Source: a virus
Length of the DNA: 58,563 nucleotides
Strand: one strand, 5' to 3'
Virus record (IMG/VR): IMGVR_UViG_3300046642_000231
Location: 1-58,563 of that record
Shown here: positions 8,368 through 15,811 of the stretch, piece by piece
Layout: each line of letters opens with the position of its first letter
Position numbering within the stretch: position 1 is the first letter of the stretch
Translations under genes and position numbers: made by a program
The notes under the pieces: model-generated
What the model was told of the DNA's origin: nothing
What the model saw: the letters and a program-made list of their open reading frames with translations, nothing else
Databases searched by the model: none

Positions 8368-9657
8368 TCACGTACTACTATTCAAAATGACATCACCTGT
8401 CTCGTCACGCAGGCCCATCATCTTCAAGTAGGCTTCTGGCATATCACCCACGTCTACTGCTTCCTGTGCAGCAACCGCAGCCGTAATCTCACCACTAGCA
8501 ACCCGCATGGCCCGACCCTGTGCACGAATCATCTGTACCTTAGCTCGATCCATGTTCTCAGCAACATCCTGCTCACCAAAGCTAAAGGTAACTGTGTCCG
8601 GCATGATGCCGTGCATGTTGAACATTATCTCAAAGGTACGCATGAACGATGCAGCACCCTTACCACGAGACTTCAAGTGCATTACTTCTGATTGTCCTGA
8701 CGAACCAATGTTATTACCTGGCAGAGGGGCAAAATCCTGGTAATCAGACCCAAAAGCAAGTGCTAACTGATTGATATACCATCGCATGGTAGTTTCTTCA
8801 TCGAAACCGTCCGGTAACGAGGCTAAATCAATCTGTTCGTGCGTAACTCGTGATGTAGGGTCCAAACTCGCCACAATTAGGGGCTGCAAGTACCTAGTTA
8901 GGCCCATTCCATCTGCTATTTGCTTCTGCCCATCCATTGCATCTTGTATGGTTTTGGTCTGTACCCCACTAACCAAGTGAATAGCACGATGGTAACGACC
9001 AGACAATTTTTCTGACTTGTATACAGCAATGTCACGCAGAATCTGCGCAGCACGCAAGCAACGAGTCAAAACACAGTAGTTTTGACCCCGGTATTCCTCA
9101 ATAGGACAAGACATCTCATCGTACACCATTACTTGCCAGTAATTAAGTGCGTGAGCTTTACCCAGACGGTCCCAGTAGTACACCGGAGTCATAGGGTTAC
9201 CAGTACGGAAGCACTTAGCTGCATCTAGATGGTACAAGTTAACCACAGGCGAAGTGGGGTCGTTGTTGTTCACTCGACTGATACCAGCAAAGGCACCATT
9301 ATCTTGCGTGAAGCTGTCCAGTAGCATTAACTTGAATAGTGCTTCTAGTCCCTTACCATCCTGGCACATATTCAACATACGTCTGGACATATTTGCAGTA
9401 CGTGGTGGTCCTTCTACCTTCCAGCCAAAGGCAGCATAGCGTTCCACCACCGAGCCCAGTGCACTAGCAAAGATAGGTTCTCGTGGCCAGAACCTACGTA
9501 GCATCCAATCCCTATTACGGTAGCTCTGGCCCCACTCAGGAAACTCATCAGCCTGGCTAGCGATCCAAAAGATATGGTCAAACGGCCCGCCCATCTGATC
9601 GGCAGGATAGTGCTCAACCACTTCTTTCCGAACTATCGTGGCAAGGTCGAGCACCAT
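8368..9657 (-). CDS. Portal protein
   Basis: A 429-residue protein. RRFWPREPIFASALGSVVERYAAF near residue 50, the central DNNDP-type loop (SRVNNNDPTSPVVNLYHLD) and the stem region with WYINQLALAFGSDYQDFAPLPG, SSGQSEVMHLKSRGKG are typical of phage portals. The C-terminus is an alpha-helical crown (AKVQMIRAQGRAMRVASGEIT). It starts with ATG at 9657 and precedes the gp10-like and protease genes, the standard head-gene order. Role: dodecameric ring at one capsid vertex that carries the DNA channel and docks the terminase and tail. Confidence 0.85.
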   Translation of the reverse strand: MVLDLATIVRKEVVEHYPADQMGGPFDHIFWIASQADEFPEWGQSYRNRDWMLRRFWPREPIFASALGSVVERYAAFGWKVEGPPRTANMSRRMLNMCQDGKGLEALFKLMLLDSFTQDNGAFAGISRVNNNDPTSPVVNLYHLDAAKCFRTGNPMTPVYYWDRLGKAHALNYWQVMVYDEMSCPIEEYRGQNYCVLTRCLRAAQILRDIAVYKSEKLSGRYHRAIHLVSGVQTKTIQDAMDGQKQIADGMGLTRYLQPLIVASLDPTSRVTHEQIDLASLPDGFDEETTMRWYINQLALAFGSDYQDFAPLPGNNIGSSGQSEVMHLKSRGKGAASFMRTFEIMFNMHGIMPDTVTFSFGEQDVAENMDRAKVQMIRAQGRAMRVASGEITAAVAAQEAVDVGDMPEAYLKMMGLRDETGDVILNSST

Positions 9658-9860
9658 GTAACTACTCCGCAGACGTTAGCAACAGTATACAGCCTAGCTC
9701 TTTATAAGGAAAGAGCTACCAAATTCCCCTTGTTTTTCTTGACAAATTCTGGTACTATGATAATTGGCGGAGTTACGGCAAAATCGCGTCCCTGCACGCG
9801 GGGATATGCCGATCCCATTGCTACCGAGGGTGGAATATCGCTTAGCAGAGCCCGACTAGG
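9658..9860. other. Late-arm intergenic gap of 203 bases with a hairpin and promoter-like sites
   Basis: No gene was found. It holds a perfect 9-bp inverted repeat (9695-9703 with 9710-9718, loop ATAAGG). On the minus strand TATACT (9689-9684) lies about 30 bases before the portal start, with only a weak -35. On the plus strand TTGACA (9739-9744) lies inside a T-rich stretch but has no well-placed -10. It is the longest non-coding gap inside the late operon and could hold an internal promoter or processing site for the portal-to-capsid genes. Confidence 0.35.
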
Positions 9861-10091
9861 TTAGTAGCTATAGATGTCCGTGCGGGACTCGGTTAGGCCA
9901 GTCTCTACAGCACACTTAGGACAGTAGTGCTTCACATAACTAGACTCTGCTCGATTCGGTATATGCACTAAACTTGGATTAGCATACTTATGTATTACTG
10001 CTGTAATCCAATCTTCAGGCATGTACATGATTGGGTGGTTAGCTTCTAGTCCACAACCATCACACCGCAGGTTAGCTGAGTCAATAATCAT
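9861..10091 (-). CDS. Small zinc-binding protein (CxxC pair)
   Basis: A 76-residue protein with two Cys pairs, CDGCG near residue 9 and CPKC near residue 58, the spacing of a small zinc ribbon. No other recognisable domain. It lies between the secreted CAP gene and the portal gene; its stop is about 200 bases before the portal start. Function unknown; it could be a DNA- or protein-binding accessory factor of packaging. Confidence 0.6.
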   Translation of the reverse strand: MIIDSANLRCDGCGLEANHPIMYMPEDWITAVIHKYANPSLVHIPNRAESSYVKHYCPKCAVETGLTESRTDIYSY

Positions 10092-10094
10092 TTA

Positions 10095-10721
10095 TCAAAA
10101 CCCCACACATTCAAACTGAGTAGATCGTGCCCCAAACCTAGCAGCACTGCTACCATCATCACCATACCACACTCGGGCGCACTCACCTATAGGCTCCCCC
10201 ACACCAGGTGTTGCGGTAGGGGTTGCAGTCGGTGCTGATGTAGATGTAACTGGCACACCAGTAGCCGTAGGCGTGGTGGCCTGCTGGCCAAAGTCACACA
10301 CCCACAGTGGTGTGCTCCCTGCCATGCCAGAGGCACACCCTAAGTCAGTAAACAACCCCAACAGCAGTATGAACCTATTACCACTACCATCTACTGCCCA
10401 GGCATCAATCACCCCTTGCACGGTAGGATGGTCAGTGTCAATCAACTCCGAGGCATTACCAGTACTAGGATACCCAGCCGCTTGCTGCCGGTCATATGGC
10501 ACAGGCTCATTTACACATCTAGGTAGGTAGCAACCACTACTGAGCATGTAGTTGATTTTTGATTGTGCTGCTGCTTCGAGCCTGGTATCAACATGCAGCG
10601 CCGTTGCCCCGTTTGCCACACGGTACTGATTCACAGCGGTTTCTAGACTAGATACCTGTGCACTCACAGCAGTAGGAATACTCAGCATTATCAGTAGTAA
10701 TACGATTGGAAAGTACTTCAT
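10095..10721 (-). CDS. Secreted CAP (SCP/PR-1) domain protein with Thr/Pro linker
   Basis: A 208-residue protein. Residues 1-22 are a clear signal peptide (Lys, hydrophobic core, AVSAQ cleavage site). Residues about 24-150 follow the CAP pattern: LETAVNQYRVANGATALHVD, LEAAAQSKINYML, VIDAWAVDGSGNRFILLLG, TDLGCASG and a closing WVCDFGQ. Then comes a Thr/Pro/Ala linker (TATPTATPGV) and a short Cys-containing tail. AGGAGG precedes ATG at 10721, squeezed behind the terminase stop. CAP proteins are extracellular and bind lipids or act in host interaction; one inside a packaging-gene cluster is unusual. The linker resembles those of Chloroflexota surface proteins. It is probably a cargo gene. Confidence 0.75.
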   Translation of the reverse strand: MKYFPIVLLLIMLSIPTAVSAQVSSLETAVNQYRVANGATALHVDTRLEAAAQSKINYMLSSGCYLPRCVNEPVPYDRQQAAGYPSTGNASELIDTDHPTVQGVIDAWAVDGSGNRFILLLGLFTDLGCASGMAGSTPLWVCDFGQQATTPTATGVPVTSTSAPTATPTATPGVGEPIGECARVWYGDDGSSAARFGARSTQFECVGF

Positions 10722-10731
10722 CTACTACCTC

Positions 10732-12399
10732 CTACAGGTTCAGTCTCAAGCACTCATAGGCTGCCATTGAAGTCGCAACTACTGCGTCGATGTGCCCACC
10801 TTTCGGCTTCTTAACGATGCGGAGCTTGGTGTCTTCGTCCTTGGCCTGGTGCTTACCAGCGTTACGTATGTGCTCACCCATTGTTGGGTCACTGATGTGC
10901 TCAATGCGCTTGTCACGAATCAGGGTGTACAGTTGGTAATCAGCCTTCTCACGGTCAGTACCCTGGTTGAAGGGTTTGGCCCACACCACTGCCTCACGGG
11001 TAAGGTCAGTACCCATCTTGTGTAGTTGGTAGGGGTCGTAGGCCAGTTGCACTACGTTGTACTTAGCACATAGCTCACGTATGCGGGCCTCAATGGTTAG
11101 GGTGTAGTCCATTGGGTGCTCAGGGCTAGGGTGCCACACTTCCACGTACCGCTGAGCTACGTCCTGGTGGCGGTCAGGATGGCGAGTAACTAGCACTAAG
11201 GCAGTGCAGTCAGACGTAACTGAGGCATCAGCACCTAGCACGCAGGGCTCATTGCGGGGCATCGTACCCAGTGCCAACTGCTGGCCCACCCCCTGGCGTA
11301 TCCACCATTGCTCATCCAGGAAGGCACTAACTGATGCCTGCCAGTAGTTGTTGTGCAGGTGGTTGAACTGCTCCTCAGTAAGTACCTTGGCTTCTGACGC
11401 ATAATAAGGTGGAGTCTGCCAGGGCATACGACGGGCCAGGGGGCCATCATCCCAGTAAGCTACTGCACCAGCCTCTTCGTTGATGTACAGTGGTACATCA
11501 TCATCGTAAGGCCAGCCACCATAGGGCTCTAGCTCCGACCTAGTGACACGTCTACCTTCCTTCACAGCGATGCGGTACACGTCTAGGAGGATGTCTGACT
11601 CATCTTCATAGCCAGCATAGGTCTCTACAAAGCGGAAACTGCGCTTACGGGTGGGTACTGGAGTAAGCTCTGACCAAAACCTACGGCTAGCCTCACTTAC
11701 GTAGCCCCACAACTCAGTCCACAGTGTCAGGGTAGGGTTAGCCCCAGCTTCACCTTTGTAGTCAGATGCAATAGCCTTGATGGTAGTGCCACCGGGTACG
11801 TACTCCATCACTCTTGACAATGAGTGCCACAGTTGCTCGCCAGTATTGTTGAATAGTAGGTGCTTTTCCCGGTCGTAGTCAGGGTTAAGCTCAACACTAG
11901 CCTGCACTGCCTTGTACACACGACCGATGGATTGCTCTAAGTCATTAGCCATACAAAGGATCTCATTACGTGGCCCAAAGTGTTCAGCTACGAACCTAGC
12001 TACTAAGCCAGCTATGGCAGTCTTACCACTCTTCTTAGGGCATGACCACACCATAAGTCGCCAGTTAACTTTGAAGGCAAACATGAATCTAAGCAGTGAC
12101 TTCTGGTGGGGCATCAGACGAATGGGCAGGGCAATGCCCATGTCTTCGTCCATTACCCAGTAGTTCTGTTCTGCCCAGGTAACAATGTCAGGGGCACTGG
12201 TACTGGAGCCTGGCATAGTTGGTGCTAGGGCACGGGCTAACGCCTGCATGGCGGGATCGTTCTTGTAATCTTCTATTGTTTTGTATAGGGGCACTGGCCC
12301 GGGCACAGCTATTAACCTACCACTGCTGTAATCACGGGCCACCCGACACGAGCAAGTAACGGGCACCAGCCCCAAGTGCAGCAGCAAGTCCTGCACCAT
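10732..12399 (-). CDS. terL: Terminase large subunit
   Basis: A 555-residue two-domain packaging motor. The ATPase has Walker A CPKKSGKT (120-127), Walker B LTLWTE with Glu229, and an upstream adenine-binding segment LMPHQKSLL. The nuclease domain has an acidic strand GADASVTSD near residue 390, AYDPYQ, and HIDAVVATSMA near the end, an RNase H-like set. The start is uncertain: ATG at 12399 overlaps the preceding gene by 68 bases and lacks a ribosome site, and GTG codons further in (for example at 12342) are alternatives. It cuts and pumps DNA into the prohead through the portal. Confidence 0.9.
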   Translation of the reverse strand: MVQDLLLHLGLVPVTCSCRVARDYSSGRLIAVPGPVPLYKTIEDYKNDPAMQALARALAPTMPGSSTSAPDIVTWAEQNYWVMDEDMGIALPIRLMPHQKSLLRFMFAFKVNWRLMVWSCPKKSGKTAIAGLVARFVAEHFGPRNEILCMANDLEQSIGRVYKAVQASVELNPDYDREKHLLFNNTGEQLWHSLSRVMEYVPGGTTIKAIASDYKGEAGANPTLTLWTELWGYVSEASRRFWSELTPVPTRKRSFRFVETYAGYEDESDILLDVYRIAVKEGRRVTRSELEPYGGWPYDDDVPLYINEEAGAVAYWDDGPLARRMPWQTPPYYASEAKVLTEEQFNHLHNNYWQASVSAFLDEQWWIRQGVGQQLALGTMPRNEPCVLGADASVTSDCTALVLVTRHPDRHQDVAQRYVEVWHPSPEHPMDYTLTIEARIRELCAKYNVVQLAYDPYQLHKMGTDLTREAVVWAKPFNQGTDREKADYQLYTLIRDKRIEHISDPTMGEHIRNAGKHQAKDEDTKLRIVKKPKGGHIDAVVATSMAAYECLRLNL

Positions 12400-13048
12400 C
12401 CATGCTGAATATTGCCCCAGCTACCGCTGGATCAGAAGTTGGCACATCGAGCGGACTCAGCGTAATCAGCTTGCCGGTATCGGTGACCAGCGATAGCGAC
12501 CCATCCGCTGCAATAAACAAGCCAGCCGCCCCACTATTACCACCAGCTACCTCTATAACATCAGTGGGTGCTATTGAAATGTAGGCGTTGTTCAGGCCGT
12601 TAATGGTGGCATAGCCATTACCAGTTAAGCGGAATCTCCCACCGTCAGGATGGTTAATATCTATATGGTTGGCAGTAGTCAACACAATTAGTGGGATATC
12701 ATCGTCACCAGCATGGTTACGCGCGACGATCTTGGCGTTATTCTCTAGTCGTAGTGCCCCACTCTGCGCTGGGTTTGCACCTATACTTAACCAGTTCTGT
12801 AGTTCTAGTGGATCATCCCCACCACCGCCCCCACCAGTACCTACCTGGAGGTTACCACTGGCATCTACTGCTAGGGGCACAAACCTACCACTGTCGGAGA
12901 GGCCCAGAAGCAGCACACCATCTACTGCAATGGCGCCACCGCCTGCGTCAGAGGCACCACTAATACCCAATGCTCCAGCATCAGTCAAGCGGATGGCGAT
13001 GGGCTTGCCGGTGGGGTCAATACCCAGGGCTACTCTCTGCTCAGCCAT
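12332..13048 (-). CDS. Structural protein with shared N-terminal module (paralogue A)
   Basis: A 238-residue protein. ATG at 13048 is preferred because AGGGGG lies five bases before it. Residues 1-75 are clearly related to those of the next gene upstream: both share ALGI-P-G-P-RLTD-GAL, GVL-GL and FVPLAVDASGNL. The rest differs: a glycine hinge (GGGGGGDDP), then beta-type sequence with GRFRLTGNGYATING, ending in a small Ala/Gly-rich helix. The shared-anchor/variable-tip layout is typical of decoration or fibre proteins. It sits between the terminase genes, an unusual place for such a gene. Confidence 0.6.
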   Translation of the reverse strand: MAEQRVALGIDPTGKPIAIRLTDAGALGISGASDAGGGAIAVDGVLLLGLSDSGRFVPLAVDASGNLQVGTGGGGGGDDPLELQNWLSIGANPAQSGALRLENNAKIVARNHAGDDDIPLIVLTTANHIDINHPDGGRFRLTGNGYATINGLNNAYISIAPTDVIEVAGGNSGAAGLFIAADGSLSLVTDTGKLITLSPLDVPTSDPAVAGAIFSMDGAGLAAALGAGARYLLVSGGP

Positions 13049-13067
13049 CAAACCCCCTATATAGTTA

Positions 13068-13766
13068 CTAGGCTTTTACTGCCTGTGTAATGGGTGGCAC
13101 AGTGTAAAACACATAAATAGTAGTGCGCCCCACTGTTCCCCCTGCCCCAGTAGTGGTAATAGTGGCAGTGAGTGTTGTGCCTGATGGGTAACTAACGCCG
13201 GGATAGGTATTGTTCAATGCAGCATTAGATACATGGGTCCAGGAGTCTAGAAGATTAAGGGACACAAAGCTAGTGTTGTGTAGGGTTGTAGCAGTGAAAT
13301 ATGCGTTAGCGGTAGCGGTATTACGCATGTTCAAGGTTGCAGTAGATCCACCTGCTGTCCATAGAACTCTATTTATCAGATAAACATTTTGTACTACAGA
13401 GTTAGCGGGCAGCACCCTGGTATCGGTATAAACACTCGCCCCGGCCGTCTCGGTGAAGTTCATAGCGGTAGCAAATACTGGGCCATCAGTACGTAGTGCA
13501 TACTGTGGGTGGTCATCAGCACTGAGCCCAGTGAGTCCACTGTGCGCGGTGATTACCCCAGTTATCAAGTTGCCAGAGGCATCAACTGCCAGGGGTACAA
13601 ACTGCCCGGTAGGGGTGAGTCCCATGATAAGCACACCATTCAGTGCACTAGCACCAGGCCCAAACCCCGCACCACCACTTACATTCAGGGCACCAGTATC
13701 AGTTAAGCGTAAGGGCACGGGCTGGCCACCAGGGCCAATACCTAGAGCTATGCGTGTCTCAGGCAT
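13068..13766 (-). CDS. Structural protein with shared N-terminal module (paralogue B)
   Basis: A 232-residue protein. ATG at 13766 is chosen because its N-terminus then aligns with paralogue A (MPETRIALGIGPGG against MAEQRVALGIDPTG) and GGAG precedes it. After the shared 75 residues it has LTGLSADDHPQYALRTDG, a motif often seen in phage fibre and tail-tip proteins, then a beta-rich C-terminal domain with many Thr, Asn and Gly. Together with paralogue A it suggests a duplication of an anchoring module with two different tips. Head fibre or decoration is my best guess. Confidence 0.62.
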   Translation of the reverse strand: MPETRIALGIGPGGQPVPLRLTDTGALNVSGGAGFGPGASALNGVLIMGLTPTGQFVPLAVDASGNLITGVITAHSGLTGLSADDHPQYALRTDGPVFATAMNFTETAGASVYTDTRVLPANSVVQNVYLINRVLWTAGGSTATLNMRNTATANAYFTATTLHNTSFVSLNLLDSWTHVSNAALNNTYPGVSYPSGTTLTATITTTGAGGTVGRTTIYVFYTVPPITQAVKA

Positions 13767-13785
13767 GGTAGTGTTACTCCGTTCA

Positions 13786-14304
13786 TCAATCCCCTTGCTC
13801 CGCAGCAAGTTGCTGTAGTGCTACCCTGGCCTGGGGTGGGAGCATACGTAGCACTACTTCAGTAACATTGATGTTTTGCGTGGCCTCGTGCTTGTCGGTA
13901 AGGGTAGCTACGGTAGTCATGAGTGATGAGAATAGCGTGGACAAGTCTTTCGGTGCCATGTCATCAATCTTGTCACTTAGGTGCCTGCGCGTAGTTTCTA
14001 GCATCTCGTAGGTACGTAGCGTGGTGAATAGGCGCATAGTTTGGGAGAGTAATAGTGGGGCCTGGGGGCTCTCCGTGAGGATGGTGATGAGGGTACTGTA
14101 GTCTATGTGCAGGCTTAGGGCTGCGTCATGCAGGTTGCCGTCGTGCTGGGCTACCGCTACTGCCACTGCTTCAAGTTCAGGCAGTTGTGGGGGCAGTACT
14201 TCCTGGGCACGTGGGTAAGTAGCTGGGTTGCTGCTACCATTAGTTGGGTTGTTGGTAGCGGTTCCGGCAGGGCTGCTTACCCAGGCTGGTTGACTAGTGG
14301 CCAC
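13786..14304 (-). CDS. Terminase small subunit (putative)
   Basis: A 172-residue protein from GTG at 14304, chosen because AGGAG lies eight bases before it and the overlap with the upstream gene is then only 11 bases. Residues about 50-95 contain a helix-turn-helix-like stretch (AQHDGNLHDAALSLHIDYSTLITIL) and the rest is helical (MLETTRRHLSDKIDDMAPKDL), ending in VLRMLPPQARVALQQLA. An early-position helical protein with a DNA-binding domain, just upstream of the large terminase cluster, fits a small terminase that recognises the packaging site. No sequence hallmark proves it. Confidence 0.55.
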   Translation of the reverse strand: MATSQPAWVSSPAGTATNNPTNGSSNPATYPRAQEVLPPQLPELEAVAVAVAQHDGNLHDAALSLHIDYSTLITILTESPQAPLLLSQTMRLFTTLRTYEMLETTRRHLSDKIDDMAPKDLSTLFSSLMTTVATLTDKHEATQNINVTEVVLRMLPPQARVALQQLAAEQGD

Positions 14305-14593
14305 GTAGTAACTCCTGCAACTCACCTGCACACAGTCGCTTGTAGATGTCTTCGGGGGAATCCAGGTGGGTACTCTGGTACTCGCGTACTAAGTCCAGGT
14401 CAGCGCCCACCATGAGTAGTGCCTCAAGTTCTGACAATCCTACTACAGGGGCATCATTTATAACTGACGTTACAAATGTGGCCACGTAGCAGGGCGTGCA
14501 GTACCAGCCCGTGGTAGGCCCCTTGAGGCGGGCACTGAGTAGGGGCGTGCCGCAGTGGCGACAGGTTTTGGTACTGGAGCTAGTAGCCATCAT
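14294..14593 (-). CDS. Small zinc-ribbon protein, first gene of the late arm
   Basis: A 99-residue protein with two Cys pairs, CRHCG near residue 11 and CTPC near residue 36, forming a likely zinc ribbon, followed by a helical acidic half (LSELEALLMVGADLDLVREY). It has two adjacent ATG codons (14593, 14590) and no ribosome site. A TATACT box on the minus strand ends only about five bases before the start, so the mRNA may be leaderless or very short. As the first late gene it could be a late regulator or part of packaging; I cannot tell. Confidence 0.6.
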   Translation of the reverse strand: MMATSSSTKTCRHCGTPLLSARLKGPTTGWYCTPCYVATFVTSVINDAPVVGLSELEALLMVGADLDLVREYQSTHLDSPEDIYKRLCAGELQELLRGH

Positions 14594-14607
14594 GGCTCAG
14601 TATACCA

Positions 14608-14740
14608 TATAATAAGGATGCAGTGTTCTCTGGTGGGTTCCACCATCGTAGCCCACCCGCGTCTGCTGTGTTACTCCTCAACAGCTCCTGGTCATGGTCC
14701 GGGTGGGCATAGTCGGACTCTGGCCAGGAGCTTTTCTTGG
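14608..14740 (+). ncRNA. Candidate small structured RNA with promoter box and terminator-like end
   Basis: Within the divergent gap, TATAAT (14608-14613) is followed by about 120 bases with several pairings: TGGTGG/CCACCA (near 14635), GCCCACCCG (14651-14659) with CGGGTGGGC (14700-14708), GCTGT/ACAGC, GTCCG/CGGAC, and a last stem AGCTCCTGG (14683-14691) with CCAGGAGCT (14724-14732) followed by TTTTCTT. Some pairings are mutually exclusive. A promoter-like box at one end and a stem plus U-rich tail at the other suggest a short plus-strand RNA. No good -35 is visible and no known RNA family is recognised. Confidence 0.35.
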
Positions 14741-15074
14741 TACTAGTTGGTCCTACCTTTGGTACTACCTTATTACCAAAAAACCTCTACCAACATAACC
14801 AAAGGGTCGCGCCAGCTATTCTCGCAATATGAGCCTACCCGGTGGGGTATGCACGCTAATGCACAGTAATGCGATGATTGCGCTGTGACGCAATTGTGAC
14901 CATGATACCGTACCATTCATACTACCAATCTGGTAATATTCCTATGTGGTCGTTGAGCTAGACTCTCCGCAGCCACGTTAGACCCATAGTTAAGAATTGA
15001 ATAAGGATAACAGGCTAGTCGCCCGCACGGGGTTATCGTGCTAGTGCCACGAGCACACCACTGTACTAGCGTGT
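14741..15074. other. Divergent control region between late and early arms
   Basis: No convincing gene. It contains a short palindrome TTGCG...CGCAA (14878-14893), a weak promoter-like pair TTGTGA (14894-14899) and CATACT (14918-14923, 18-base spacer), an extended -10-like TGGTAATAT (14931-14939), and a hairpin TCGTG/CACGA near 15035-15053. Both arms must be started from about here, so promoters and operators are expected, but none is strong enough to name with confidence. Confidence 0.4.
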
Positions 15075-15093
15075 TGGAATCATCAGTTAACCT
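15075..15093. promoter_or_regulatory. 19-bp inverted repeat, left copy
   Basis: TGGAATCATCAGTTAACCT here is repeated exactly, inverted, at 15492-15510. This copy lies 22 bases before the first early gene; the other lies between the second and third early genes. The core holds the palindrome GTTAAC. It looks like an operator or protein-binding site used at two leaders. Confidence 0.5.
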
Positions 15094-15114
15094 AGCCCGC
15101 GCTAGGAGTAACTC

Positions 15115-15315
15115 ATGAAGCACCCCGTTCTAACCCCAATGTACGACGTTACCCTAAGGTACAAAGTCCCCACTGACACACGGGCGCAAAGCCTAACACT
15201 ACATCAGGTGTTAGCAACTAGCCCTATGCACGCTGTGCTCGTCTCGCTGGAAACATACAAACTCGTGCACGAGCACACTATCATGTCAGTGGAGGTGAAA
15301 CCGTGTGGCAAGTAG
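15115..15315 (+). CDS. Hypothetical small early protein, first gene of the plus arm
   Basis: A 66-residue protein of unknown function with no motif; sequence is mostly beta/helical with MSVEVKP near the end. AGGAG lies eight bases before ATG in the context AGGAGTAACTC, a variant of the ribosome-site cassette used throughout this block. It is preceded by the 19-bp repeat and followed by an overlapping GTG-start gene. Confidence 0.6.
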   Translation: MKHPVLTPMYDVTLRYKVPTDTRAQSLTLHQVLATSPMHAVLVSLETYKLVHEHTIMSVEVKPCGK

Positions 15316-15470
15316 TTGATACCATCGGTGCTCTGCTAGGACCACTATGGCCCGACGGTCTAGACACCGTGCTAGACACCGCCTACAACGTTCTGTACTT
15401 GCTAGGACAGAACGACTGTAGCAGCATCCCACAGCACATCATAACCCTACTCACAGGGTTGTGTGAATAG
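15303..15470 (+). CDS. Hypothetical 55-residue protein (GTG start)
   Basis: GTG at 15303 is preceded by GGAGG at seven bases and overlaps the end of the previous gene by 13 bases, as in many phage operons. The 55-residue product begins MWQVVDTIGALLGPLWPDG and ends in TGLCE; it is moderately hydrophobic and may lie at the membrane. No family is recognised. It is easily missed because of its GTG start and size. Confidence 0.6.
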   Translation: MWQVVDTIGALLGPLWPDGLDTVLDTAYNVLYLLGQNDCSSIPQHIITLLTGLCE

Positions 15471-15622
15471 ACCACTACCATCGTACCACGCAGGTTAACT
15501 GATGATTCCAGCACACTAGGCCAGTACCATCGACAGAACTACGTACTAGCCTGTTACGCGTGCTAGTGGTACGCTCCCCATAGCTAACCTACCATCGAAT
15601 AGCAAATGGGGAGTAACCAACC
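15471..15622 (+). promoter_or_regulatory. Structured leader that can hide the next ribosome site
   Basis: The gap begins with the second 19-bp inverted repeat (15492-15510). It then holds an imperfect hairpin (ACTAGC with GCTAGT around 15545-15568), and a perfect 8-bp stem CTCCCCAT (15574-15581) with ATGGGGAG (15606-15613). The right arm of that stem contains the GGGGAG ribosome site of the gene starting at 15623. When folded, the site would be masked, so translation of the next gene may be conditional. Confidence 0.5.
15492..15510. promoter_or_regulatory. 19-bp inverted repeat, right copy
   Basis: AGGTTAACTGATGATTCCA is the exact reverse complement of 15075-15093, 398 bases away. Flanks are also partly alike (GTGTTGG against GTGCTGG), so the shared element may be slightly longer. 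Likely a binding site for a regulator acting on both leaders. Confidence 0.5.
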
Positions 15623-15811
15623 ATGCCTAGCGATACCATTGTAACCCAGTACCGTACCCTCATCCGTAGCTGGAATAGGTGGCTAGACATCCAACGTGAT
15701 GCCACTACCCTTGCACTCTACAATCGAGCTGGCGCCCATATCGACGCATTGTGCGATGCCATGTTCGACCTTGAATGTGAGTATCCTACCATCGTGCGGA
15801 TGTACCTGTAA
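15623..15811 (+). CDS. Hypothetical 62-residue early protein
   Basis: A helical, unrecognised protein (TLIRSWNRWLDIQRDATTLALYN, then acidic FDLECEYPTIV). Its GGGGAG ribosome site lies inside a predicted hairpin, so expression may be regulated at translation. Its stop overlaps the next start (TAATG), giving coupled translation. Confidence 0.6.
   Translation: MPSDTIVTQYRTLIRSWNRWLDIQRDATTLALYNRAGAHIDALCDAMFDLECEYPTIVRMYL

Noticed and set aside
9739-9766. TTGACA with TGATAAT on the plus strand as a promoter
   Set aside because: Spacing is only about 14 bases and it would transcribe against the late operon.
14615-14740. tRNA gene in the structured intergenic region
   Set aside because: No acceptor/anticodon/T-arm layout of the right size, despite a GGTTCC-like loop.
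14917-15123. Minus-strand frame in the divergent region
   Set aside because: No ribosome site and no recognisable protein; overlaps the inverted repeat and leader.
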